Of a DNA stretch of 64,000 nt, positions 19,416 to 31,400 are shown piece by piece. Origin of the DNA: Schistocephalus solidus (taxonomy: Eukaryota > Platyhelminthes > Cestoda > Diphyllobothriidea > Diphyllobothriidae); assembly GCA_017591395.1 (NCBI GenBank), contig WEDG01000760.1, positions 62,001-126,000 of the forward strand. The letters are read 5' to 3'. The notes under the pieces were generated by a model, which was not told the origin of the DNA, did not search any database, and saw only the letters and a list, made by a program, of their open reading frames with translations. Position 1 is the stretch's first letter; every line of letters begins with the position of its first letter. The translations under genes were made by a program, and so were the position numbers.

Positions 19416-19749
19416 TCTCAACTTCAGTTCAAAACAAAATTCAGTAAAGAACGATATTTTTACCTTTCACAAAAACCACACTTTATGTTTATGTTGGCAA
19501 CCAGATGCCCATGTTGACTAGCGTGGTCTCCGCAGATGCATCTGCACTTAATGGAATGTCTGTGTGTATTTTTAACTTCTTTTGGTGATCTGCCTTCGCA
19601 GATCATTCTGGCTGATGCGAATTTGGTTTGCGATTTCGCAGTTGGTTAGACTTGAGGTGTCAAGCTGTGAGATTGCAGGACAATCCAATAGGGATTTTCG
19701 ATGTCTCTGAACGTTATAATTCGGCAAAAAGTAATTTTGGCTTTCATAG

Positions 19750-19768
19750 TTTATTGAAATCGTTTATT
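19750..19768 (-). terminator. candidate polyadenylation signals
   Basis: Two minus-strand AATAAA hexamers, at 19,768-19,763 and 19,755-19,750, lie 77-95 nt downstream of the stop codon of the candidate last exon (19,845). This is a normal spacing for a short 3' UTR. Confidence 0.4.
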
Positions 19769-19844
19769 TAAGCGAAGGTGTTCGTTATGCTCAGTAGCGT
19801 CTTCTCCTTAGTTGTCAGAAAGGGCTGTTTGAGTCATGCCCTCG

Positions 19845-19984
19845 TCATGAGCGGAATGGCAAAGTAACTAGGCGTTCCAACTTTCTGACGACTTCAGCTT
19901 TTGATGCATATTCAATATCCTTGTGAACAAAGGTTTTTTTCTTTTTTCGATTAGTTTCGAGGCATGGTTTTGCACATTGCAGCC
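19845..19984 (-). CDS. candidate last coding exon of a minus-strand gene
   Basis: A pyrimidine-rich acceptor (CTTTTCTTTTGAACATGTAG) opens a phase-1 exon that reads LQCAKPCLETNRKKKKTF, then VHKDIEYASKAEVVRKLERL and ends TLPFRS before a TGA. The Lys-rich segment followed by a helical acidic/basic tail would suit a cytoplasmic end of a membrane protein. Two AATAAA signals follow at the right distance. No family is recognised. It may be the 3' end of the gene whose EGF-like exons lie at 41-59 kb, which is inference from strand and position only. Confidence 0.4.
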
Positions 19985-19999
19985 CTACATGTTCAAAAG

Positions 20000-20945
20000 A
20001 AAAGGCTGCTGCACAGGGATTGTCAAAACACAAAGCCCTTATAATGGAATAAATCAAAGGTCATGCAACATTGCATTAGTATATTGTTTCGACTAATCCA
20101 CACACTTATATTTAACGGTTTACCAAATTAGCTGGAAAGCCGATACATTAACGTATAGTTTTTCAGAGTTCAGCCAGTAACTAATTAATTACATCGTCTG
20201 GTCCAGTGGCTAACATCTTTCGCATTTGGATCTTAGCACTGGCCAGGTGCACACTTGCCTTTAACTAGCTGACAATGGTTTTTTGTGCCAAAACCACACA
20301 CTCTTGTCTCCTTATCTTCCACCTTTATAATAGTTTCTTCTAAGGACGCTCTTTCGTACCCTGAGTCGAGATTCCACACCACAAGAGTGACTGAGTACTC
20401 CGCTCATCTAATAGACTATATTAAATTATGCCTTAAAAGGGTTATCCTTTTATTTATTAACCATATGAACGCTTGTTAGCCAGAATAATAACGTTTATAA
20501 GACTTTATTTGATCTGATGCCTTGTTCGTACCTTTAAATGATCGACTTATTAAAAACTTGCATACTTCTTAACATATGTTCTTCTAATTGTTCTGACACA
20601 AGTTTAATTATATTGTGGCTCATTGGTGCAAAGTATATCCAAGTCAAGACTACTTAATGTTCATGAACAAACCCGTCGGATCAAAAAGCGTTGCCTGCAT
20701 GAATATCGGTGTCGAATGTTGGACTCGATGGGCACTCTTTCTGTCGGGGGTGAAAAGTTTAAAAGTCATGTCCACTGCTGCGGGCGTAGGTCGAAGATTA
20801 TTTTTATTCCATCGCGGCAAGCGTTCGACCGAGCTAAAAACAACAGCAAGATGTGCATGACTAGAAGGTGCACAATACAAGAATACAAGGTTAAAATGCT
20901 TTGACTTAAAAGGTGTTCCAAGAAAACAGTAAACAAATATGTCTC
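20000..20945. other. non-coding, possible intron
   Basis: No clear exon. The frame of the exon at 20,950-21,092 continues open to 20,766 through a hydrophobic stretch (ILTLYSCIVHLLVMHILLLF). The exon could therefore end there with a stop instead of being spliced. Confidence 0.3.
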
Positions 20946-20949
20946 AAAC

Positions 20950-21092
20950 CTCATTCTGACAGGCGCGTCGGACAAGACCAGCCGTGTTGTGGATTGTGAA
21001 GAGCAAACGATTGGGAAACTGAGGTCTATCGGTGAGTTCCATCTCCTGGCATCTGTTCGTACCTCGAGAACACCGGAGTAGGTGACATCAGA
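20950..21092 (-). CDS. candidate internal exon, extracellular-type segment
   Basis: One of the best acceptors in the window (GTTTTCTTTCTGCAG) begins this exon in phase 0. Forty-seven codons read SDVTYSGVLEVRTDARRW, NSPIDLSFPIVCSSQSTTRL and VLSDAPVRM before a donor ATGAG/GTTTGAG in phase 2. The alternating polar and hydrophobic residues suggest beta strands. No family is assigned. A second donor (GAG/GTACGA) 36 nt in is possible. The phase-0 start matches the phase-0 end of the exon at 36,155-36,489, which would place the tandem array in the intervening intron. Confidence 0.4.
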
Positions 21093-21485
21093 CTGCAGAA
21101 AGAAAACATTTTCAGTTTTAAACCTGAGGTGCATGTACATGTTTTTCGTGTCGTAATGAAGTTAAAAAAAAATACATGATAAATTCTATATCTGCACAAG
21201 GTAGGCAGATGTATTTGTAATGTGCAAGTTGCGTGAGCCAAAGAAGTCAGTAGATACCATGCATATACACAACTTCTACAGCAGATTATTCAAAGTAATT
21301 AAAACCCCATTGAGAAGTAAAATCAGATCTTACCGACAGTTAAAAGTGGGTAAAACAGATTTTATGATATTGTGGACGAATGTTTCTAAGTCCTGGTTTG
21401 TGGTTGGGTTTTCATTGTAAATGTAACTGTGTCCTTGTGAGTAATGCGTTTATGTTTTTTGAACGTGTGGTAATTGAAGATGTAC

Positions 21486-21592
21486 AAAGTGCCCAAATAG
21501 AAGGCAAAGTGGGAAGGAATACAAGGTAGTTCTACGACGTCAAAGCACAGTCCGGTTCGCCAATGGAGTTCTATCCGTTTCCCAAGCCTCAG
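21486..21592 (-). CDS. weak candidate exon
   Basis: The acceptor TTGCTTTTCCCAG opens a phase-0 frame reading LRLGKRIELHWRTGLCFDVV and ELPCIPSHFAFYLG. The donor is uncertain; a GTACATC is the best available. It does not chain in phase with the next exon at 21,092. Confidence 0.2.
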
Positions 21593-21699
21593 CTGGGAAA
21601 AGCAAATACTTGCTCCAGAAATAATTAAAACCGGGTAAATAATCCAATGACCAAGCCTAACCAGAAGAAAGCATTCTTCTTTTGACATACATGGAGAAA

Positions 21700-22475
21700 A
21701 TGCACTAAAAATTAGTCACATGGACCATCGAAATGATATATTCCCACCAGTAGATTGTAATAAGACAGGTAAGGAAACGAAAGACCAAAGCAGCATAACA
21801 ACTTCTCACCAAAACCTCAGGCTCGGTCAGCTTCGTTTGTTATTTAATAGGGCGTAGTTATCGCAAAACGTCTGACCTGCCAAAATAAGCAGTCGAAACT
21901 GTAGCGATGGGTCAGGTCACAAGCATTTTTATCGTTAAGGGCAACGTGTTAACAACAGATTTTAGGGACTGGATAATACAAACTTCGTAATCGAGTTTGC
22001 AGATACGGCCATTAAAGTTGTCTTTGTTTACATTCATGCGTTATTTTAATAGTAAATAAGGATGGGTCGGTATTAACCCTTATTAAAAGGCCATCACCAA
22101 TGGAAAAAATGTCTGTGCATTTGAAGATTAACGCAGGCTATGGGATTAAAGGAACATTTTGATAAGTATAAATAAAGGTATAGTTATGACGCACTGGTTT
22201 CTGTTCTAATCGGAATATACTCGTTTTCTTATTCGTTCAACTGGAATCAATCGCAAAAGGTGCAATAGCCTAACAAGTCGAACTTCCAAATTGAAAATTT
22301 GGAAAAAGGTACATTCCACATATTAGCATCAACTATATATATAATTATAGGTATTTTAAGGAGGTTAATTGTCATGGAAAGTCCTCAATTAATTTTAGAC
22401 ATACTTATGCAAAGAGTGCGCAATTCTTTCTCCAAATAATATGAAGCCAGGCAATTGGGCCATTAATTTAACTTT
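21700..22475. other. non-coding flank of the tandem array
   Basis: AT-rich DNA without recognisable features. The array begins abruptly near 22,480, where the motif GTGGTTCTGCATGCAAC appears. Confidence 0.4.
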
Positions 22476-22479
22476 GTGG

Positions 22480-25400
22480 TTCTGCATGCAACTAGAATAG
22501 TTCAACTTCTCTGGCGACTCTGGTCACCACCATTGTAACCAATTACATTTTACATCTGCAGTTCCAAGTGGACTAAACTTGACGTTGATAAGACGTTGGA
22601 AGTTCGCCTGGAATACCCAGTACTATGAAGTCTTATTTATCCAAGTCAAACACTGCATACTGGGAAGATTTCTTGTGGTTTTACTGAAGTAAGAGATCCG
22701 TTATCTCTTACATACTTCCACTGCTAAATTTATTGACGACCTCTCAGCAAACAAATGTAATTTGTTTTGGTTTCAAATGAAAATGCGGACAAGGTTTATT
22801 AAAAACGTGCACTTCAAGTTAATGTTTTTAAAATCTTTCATTAATCAGCTCCCTGCTGCTTTGAGGCTATCAGATCTTCTTAGGTCAATGAATGAGTAGT
22901 TATTTGCTCGAAGCTTCTTCTTACTCGATACCTTACTACTTTAAGTTACTCGCGACCCAAGTGAAGTTGAACAGTTAGTTTGTAACGTCAAATTCTGATT
23001 TTAGTATTGATTTGTGTACATCTGCAAAAACCCACATTTTGTGATCTTTGGCAGAGAAATCTTTAGCTGAATAACTGCATTGCGTACAGAAGTCTTTCTT
23101 TAAGACTTTGGCTTCTTGCTGGAGTATTCAAACTTTATTTGAATATCCCCAGCTAAAACCTTCGGTAATTTACCATGGTGGTTCTGCATGCAACTATAAT
23201 AGTTCAGCTTCTCTGGTTACTCTGGTCACCATCTTTGTAACCAATTACATTTCCATCTGCAGTTCCAAGTGGACTAAACTTGACGTTGATAAGACGATGG
23301 AAGTTCGCCTGGAATTGAAAAGGACAGTTGCGCAGCAGTAGATTGATTTAACGACATAAAAGCCTCATGTAGCTGGCTTGGCATTAAGGGATACCCAGTA
23401 CTATGACGTCTTATGTATCCTAGTCAAACACTGCATTCTGGGAATATTTCTTGTGGTTTTACTGGAGTAAGTGTTCCGTTATCTCTTGCGTACTTCCACT
23501 GCTAAATTATTGACGATCTCTCAGCAAACAAATGTAATTTGTTTTAGTTCAAATGAAAATGTGGACAAGGTTTATTAGACGATGGAAGTTCGCCTGGAAT
23601 TGAAGAGGACAGTTGCGCAGCAGGAGATTGATTCAACGAAACAAAAGCCTCATGTAGCTGGCTTGGCATGAAGCGATACCCAGTACTATGAAGTCTTATT
23701 TTTCCAAGTCAAACACTGCATTCTGGGAATATTTCTTGTGGTTTTACTGAAGTAAGAGATCCGTTATCTCTTACATACTTCCACTGCTAAATTATTGACG
23801 ACCTCTCAGCAAACAAATGTAATTTGTTTTGGTTTCAAATGAAAATGCGGACAAGGCTTATTAAAAACGTGCACTTCAAGTAAATGTTTTTAAAATCTTT
23901 CATTTAATCAGCTCCCCTGCTGCTTTGAGGCTATCAGATCTTCTCAGGTCAATGAATGAGTGGTTATTTGCTCGAAGCTTCTTCTTACTCGGTACCGTAC
24001 AACTTCAAGTTACTCGCGACCCAAGTGAAGTTGAACAGTTAGTTTGTAACGTCAAATTCTGATTTTAGTATTGATTTGTGTACATCTGCAAAAACCCACA
24101 TTTTGTGATCTTTGGCAGAGAAATCTTTAGCTGAATAACTGCATTGCGTACAGAAGTCTTTCTTTAAGACTTTGGCTTCTTGCTGGAGTATTCAAACTTT
24201 ATTTAAATATCCCCAGCTAAAACCTTCGGTAATTTACCATGGTAGTTCTGCATGCACTTATAATAGTTCAGCTTCTCTGGTTACTCTGGTCACCATCTTT
24301 GTAACCAATTAAATTTCCATCTGCAGTTCCAAGTGGACTAAACTTGACGTTGATAAGACGATGGAAGTTTCGCCTGGAATTGAAAAAGGACAGTTGCGCA
24401 GCAGTTGATTGATTTAACGACATATAAGCCTCATGTAGCTGGCTTGGCATTAAGGGATACCCAGTACTATGACGTCTTATGTATCCTAGTCAAACACTGC
24501 ATTCTGGGAATATTTCTTGTGGTTTAACTGGAGTAAGTGTTCCGTTATCTCTTGCGTACTTCCACTGCTAAATTATTGACGATCTCTCAGCAAACAAATG
24601 TAATTTGTTTTAGTTTCAAATGAAAATGTGGACAAGGCTTTATTAGACGATGGAAGTTCGCCTGGAATTGAAGAGGACAGTTGCGCAGCAGGAGATTGAT
24701 TCAACGAAACATAAAGCCTCATGTAGCTGGCTTGGCATGATGCGATACCCAGTACTATGAAGTCTTATTTTTCCAAGTCAAACACTGCATTCTGGGAATA
24801 TTTCTTGTGGTTTTACTGAAGTAAGAGATCCGTTATCTCTTACATAATTCCACTGCTAAATTATTGACGACCTCTCAGCAAACAAATGTAATTTGTTTTG
24901 GTTTCAAATGAAAATGCGGACAAGGCCTATTAAAAACGTGCACTTCAAGTTAATGATTTAAAATCTTTCATTTATCAGCTCCCTGCTGCTTTGAGGCTAT
25001 CAGATCTTCTTAGGTCAATGAATGAGTTGGTACTTGCTCGAAGCTTCTTTTTACTCGGTACCATACTACTTTAAGTTACTCGCGACCCAAGTGAAGTTGA
25101 ACAGTTAGTTTGTAACGTCAAATTCTGATTTTAGTATTGATTTGTGTACATCTGCAAAAACCCACATTTTGTGATCTTTGGCAGAGAAATCTTTAGCTGA
25201 ATAACTGCATTGCGTACAGAAGTCTTTCTTTAAGACTTTGGCTTCTTGCTGGAGTATTCAAACTTTATTTGAATATCCCCAGCTAAAACCTTCGGTAATT
25301 TACCATGGTGGTTCTGCATGCAACTATAATAGTTCAGCTTCTCTGGTTACTCTGGTCACCATCTTTGTAACCAATTACATTTCCATCTGCAGTTCCAAGT

Positions 25401-28400
25401 GGACTAAACTTGACGTTGATAAGACGATGGAAGTTCGCCTGGAATTGAAAAGGACAGTTGCGCAGCAGTTGATTGATTTAACGACATAAAAGCCTCATGT
25501 AGCTGGCTTGGCATTAAGGGATACCCAGTACTATAACGTCTTATGTATCCTAGTCAAACACTGCATTCTGGGAATATTTCTTGTGGTTTTACTGGAGTAA
25601 GTGTTCCGTTATCTCTTGCGTACTTCCACTGCTAAATTATTGACGATCTCTCAGCAAACAAATGTAATTTGTTTTTAGTTCAAAATGAAAAATGTGGACA
25701 AGGTTTATTAGACGATGGAAGTTCGCCTGGAATTGAAGAGGACAGTTGCGCAGCAGGAGATTGATTCAACGAAACAAAAAGCCTCATGTAGCTGGCTTGT
25801 CATGAAGCGATACCCAGTACTATGAAGTCTTATTTTTTTCCAAGTCAAACACTGCATTCTGGGAATATTTCTTTGTGGTTTTACTGAAGTAAGAGATCCG
25901 TTATCTCTTGCATACTTCCACTGCTAAATTATTGACGACCTCTCAGCAAACAAATGTAATTTGTTTTGGTTTCAAATGAAAATGCGGACAAGGCTTATTA
26001 AAAACATGCACTTCAAGTTAATGTTTTTAAAATCTTTCATTTATCAGCTCCCTGCTGCTTTGAGGCTATCAGATCTTCTTAGGTCAATGAATGAGTGGTT
26101 ATTTGCTCGAAGCGTCTTCTTACTCGGTACCATACTACTTCAAGTTACTCGCGACCCAAGTGAAGTTGAACAGTTAGTTTGTAACGTCAAATTCTGATTT
26201 TAGTATTGATTTGTGTACATCTGCAAAAACCCACATTTTGTGATCTTTGGCAGAGAAATCTTTAGCTGAATAACTGCATTGCGTACAAAAGTCTTTCTTT
26301 AAGACTTTGGCTTCTTGCTGGAGTATTCAAACTTTATTTGAATATCCCCAGCTAAAACCTTCGGTAATTTACCATGGTGGTTCTGCATGCAACTATAATA
26401 GTTCAGCTTCTCTGGTTACTCTGGTCACCATCTTTGTAACCAATTACATTTCCATCTGCAGTTCCAAGTGGACTAAACTTGACGTTGATAAGACGATGGA
26501 AGTTTCGCCTGGAATTGAAAAAGGACAGTTGCGCAGCAGTAGATTGATTTAACGACATAAAACGCCTCATGTAGCTGGCTTGGCTTTAAGGGATACCCAG
26601 TACTATGACGTCTTATGTATCCTAGTCAAACACTGCATTCTGGGAATATTTCTTGTGGTTTTACTGGAGTAAGTGTTCCGTTATCTCTTGCGTACTTCCA
26701 CTGCTAAATTATTGACGATCTCTCAGCAAACAAATGTAATTTGTTTTAGTTCAAATGAAAATGTGGACAAGGTTTATTAGACGATGGAAGTTCGCCTGGA
26801 ATTGAAGAGGACAGTTGCGCAGCAGGAGATTGATTCAACGAAACAAAAGCCTCATGTAGCTGGCTTGGCATGAAGCGATACCCAGTACTATGAAGTCTTA
26901 TTTTTCCAAGTCAAACACTGCATTCTGGGAATATTTCTTGTGGTTTAACTGAAGTAAGAGATCCGTTATCTCTTGCATACTTCCACTGCTAAATTATTGA
27001 CGACCTCTCAGCAAACAAATGTAATTTGTTTTGGTTTCAAATGAAAATGCGGACAAGGCTTATTAAAAACATGCACTTCAAGTTAATGTTTTTAAAATCT
27101 TTCATTTATCAGCTCCCTGCTGCTTTGAGGCTATCAGATCTTCTTAGGTCAATGAATGAGTGGTTATTTGCTCGAAGCGTCTTCTTACTCGGTACCATAC
27201 TACTTCAAGTTACTCGCGACCCAAGTGAAGTTGAACAGTTAGTTTGTAACGTCAAATTCTGATTTTTAGTATTGATTTTGTGTACATCTGCAAAAAACCC
27301 ACATTTTGTGATCTTTGGCAGAGAAATCTTTTAGCTGAATAACTGCATTGCGTACAGAAGTCTTTTCTTTAAGACTTTGGCTTCTGCTGGAGTATTCAAA
27401 CTTTTATTTGAATATCCCCAGCTAAAACCTTCGGTAATTTACCATGGTGGTTCTGCATGCAACTTATAATAGTTCAGCTTCTCTGGTTACTCTGGTCACC
27501 ATCTTTGTAACCAATTAAATTTCCATCTGCATTTCCAAGTGGACTAAACTTGACGTTGATAAGACGATGAAAGTTTGCCTGGAATTGAAAAGGACAGTTG
27601 CGCAGCAGTTGATTGATTGAACGACATAAAAGCCTCATGTAGCTGGCTTGGCATTAAGGGATACCCAGTACTATGACGTCTTATGTATCCTAGTCAAACA
27701 CTGCATTCTGGGAATATTTCTTGTGGTTTTACTGGAGTAAGTGTTCCGTTATCTCTTGCGTACTTCCACTGCTAAATTATTGACGATCTCTCAGCAAACA
27801 AATGTAATTTGTTTTTAGTTTCAAATGAAAAATGTGGACCAAGGTTTATTAGACGATGGAAGTTCGCCTGGAATTGAAGAGGACAGTTGCGCAGCAGGAG
27901 ATTGATTCAACGAAACAAAAGCCTCATGTAGCTGGCTTGGCATGAAGCGATACCCAGTACTATGAAGTCTTATTTTTCCAAGTCAAACACTGCATTCTGG
28001 GAATATTTCTTGTGGTTTTACTGAAGTAAGAGATCCGTTATCTCTTACATAATTCCACTGCTAAATTATTGACGACCTCTCAGCAAACAAATGTAATTTG
28101 TTTTGGTTTCAATGAAAATGCGGACAAGGCTTATTAAAAACGTGCACTTCAAGTTAATGATTTAAAATCTTTCATTTATCAGCTCCCTGCTGCTTTGAGG
28201 CTATCAGATCTTCTTAGGTCAATGAATGAGTGGTTATTTGCTCGAAGCGTCTTCTTACTCGGTACCATACTACTTCAAGTTACTCGCGACCCAAGTGAAG
28301 TTGAACAGTTAGTTTGTAACGTCAAATTCTGATTTTAGTATTGATTTGTGTACATCTGCAAAAACCCACATTTTGTGATCTTTGGCAGAGAAATCTTTAG

Positions 28401-31400
28401 CTGAATAACTGCATTGCGTACAGAAGTCTTTCTTTAAGACTTTGGCTTCTTGCTGGAGTATTCAAACTTTATTTGAATATCCCCAGCTAAAACCTTCGGT
28501 AATTTACCATGGTGGTTCTGCATGCAACTATAATAGTTCAGCTTCTCTGGTTACTCTGGTCACCATCTTTGTAACCAATTACATTTCCATCTGCAGTTCC
28601 AAGTGGACTAAACTTGACGTTGATAAGACGATGGAAGTTCGCCTGGAATTGAAAAGGACAGTTGCGCAGCAGTAGATTGATTTAACGACATAAACGCCTC
28701 ATGTAGCTGGCTTGGCATTAAGGGATACCCAGTACTATGACGTCTTATGTATCCTAGTCAAACACTGCATTCTGGGAATATTTCTTGTGGTTTTACTGGA
28801 GTAAGTGTTCCGTTATCTCTTGCGTACTTCCACTGCTAAATTATTGACGATCTCTCAGCAAACAAATGTAATTTGTTTTAGTTCAAATGAAAATGTGGAC
28901 AAGGTTTATTAGACGATGGAAGTTCGCCTGGAATTAAAGAGGACAGTTGCGCAGCAGGAGATTGATTCAAGGAAACAAAAAGCCTCATGTAGCTGGCTTT
29001 GTCATGAAGCGATACCCAGTACTATGAAGTCTTATGTATCCTAGTCAAACACTGCATTCTGGGAATATTTCTTGTGGTTTTACTGAAGTAAGAGATCCGT
29101 TATCTCTTACATACTTCCACTGCTAAATTATTGACGACCTCTCAGCAAACAAATGTAATTTGTTTTGGTTTCAAATGAAAATGCGGACAAGGCTTATTAA
29201 AAACATGCACTTCAAGTTAATGTTTTTAAAATCTTTTCATTTATCAGCTCCCTGCTGCTTTGAGGCTATCAGATCTTCTTAGGTCAATGAATGAGTGGTA
29301 ATTGGCTCGAAGCGTCTTCTTACTCGGTACCATACTACTTCAAGTTACTCGCGACCCAAGTGAAGTTGAACAGTTAGTTTGTAACGTCAAATTCTGATTT
29401 TAGTATTGATTTGTGTACATCTGCAAAAACCCACATTTTGTGATCTTTGGCAGAGAAATCTTTAGCTGAATAACTGCATTGCGTACAGAAGTCTTTCTTT
29501 AAGACTTTGGCTTCTTGCTGGAGTATTCAAACTTTATTTGAATATCCCCAGCTAAAACCTTCGATAATTTACCATGGTGGTTCTGCATGCAACTATAATA
29601 GTTCAGCTTCTCTGGTTACTCTGGTCACCATCTTTTGTAACCAATTACATTTCCATCTGCGAGTTCCAAGTGGACTAAACTTGACGTTGATAAGACGATG
29701 GAAGTTCGCCTGGAAATTGAAAAGGACAGTTGCGCAGCCAGTAGATTGATTTAACGACATAAACGCCTCATGTAGCTGGCTTGGCATTAAGGGATACCCA
29801 GTACTATGACGTCTTATGTATCCTAGTCATACACTGCATTCTGGGAATATTTCTTGTGGTTTTACTGGAGTAAGTGTTCCGTTATCTCTTGCGTACTTCC
29901 ACTGCTAAATTATTGACGATCTCTCAGCAAACAAATGTAATTTGTTTTAGTTCAAATGAAAATGTGGACAAGGTTTATTAGACGATGGAAGTTCGCCTGG
30001 AATTGAAGAGGACAGTTGCGCAGCAGGAGATTGATTCAACGAAACAAAAGCCTCATGTAGCTGGCTTGGCATGAAGCGATACCCAGTAATATGAAGTCTT
30101 ATTTTTCCAAGTCAAACACTGCATTCTGGGAATATTTCTTGGTTTTACTGAAGTAAGAGATCCGTTATCTCTTACATAATTCCACTGCTAAGTATTGACG
30201 ACCTCTCAGCAAAAAATGTAATTTGTTTTGGTTTCAAATGAAAATGCGGACAAGGCCTATTAAAAACGTGCACTTCAAGTTAATGATTTAAAATCTTTTC
30301 ATTTATCAGCTCCCCTGCTGCTTTTGAGGCTATCAGATCTTCTTAGGTCAATGAATGAGTTGGTACTTGCTCGAAGCTTCTTTTTACTCAGTACCATACT
30401 ACTCTTTAAGTTACTCGCGACCCAAGTGAAGTTGAACAGTTAGTTTTGTAACGTCAAATTATGATTTTTAGTATTGATTTAGTGTACATCTGCAAAACCC
30501 ACATTTTGTGATCTTTGGCAGAGAAATATTTAGCTGAATAACTGCATTGCGTACAGAAGTCTTTCTTTAAGACTTTGGCTTCTTGCTGGAGTATTCAAAC
30601 TTTATTTGAATATCCCCAGCTAAAACCTTCGGTAAATTACCATGGTGGTTCTGCATGCAACTATAATAGTTCAGCTTCTCTGGTTACTCTGGTCACCATC
30701 TTTGTAACCAATTACATTTCCATCTGCAGTTCCAAGTGGACTAAACTTGACGTTGATAAGACGATGGAAGTTCGCCTGGAATTGAAAAGGACAGTTGCGC
30801 AGCAGTAGATTGATTTAACGACATAAAAGCCTCATGTAGCTGGCTTGGCATTAAGGGATACCCAGTACTATGACGTCTTATGTATCCTAGTCAAACACTG
30901 CATTCTGGGAATATTTCTTGTGGTTTTACTGGAGTAAGTGTTCCGTTATCTCTTGCGTACTTCCACTGCTAAATTATTGACGATCTCTCAGCAAACAAAT
31001 GTAATTTGTTTTAGTTCAAATGAAAATGTGGACAAGGTTTATTATACGATGGAAGTTCGCCTGGAATTAAAGAGGACAGTTGCGCAGCAGGAGATTGATT
31101 CAAGGAAACAAAAGCCTCATGTAGCTGGCTTGTCATGAAGCGATACCCAGTACTATGAAGTCTTATGTATCCTAGTCAAACACTGCATTCTGGGAATATT
31201 TCTTGTGGTTTTACTGAAGTAAGAGATCCGTTATCTCTTACATACTTCCACTGCTAAATTATTGACGACCTCTCAGCAAACAAATGTAATTTGTTTTGGT
31301 TTCAAATGAAAATGCGGACAAGGCTTATTAAAAACATGCACTTCAAGTTAATGTTTTTAAAATCTTTCATTTATCAGCTCCCTGCTGCTTTGAGGCTATC

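Noticed and set aside
23108..23341. 77-codon frame repeated in many satellite monomers as a possible gene family
   Set aside because: It has no ATG (the frame begins at TTG), it is broken by indels and stops in several monomers, and it shows no domain. Its repetition follows from the satellite.
25961..26197. 78-codon frame in segment B of several monomers
   Set aside because: It starts at TTG, is lost in X-type monomers by an indel, and is hydrophobic without a recognisable pattern.
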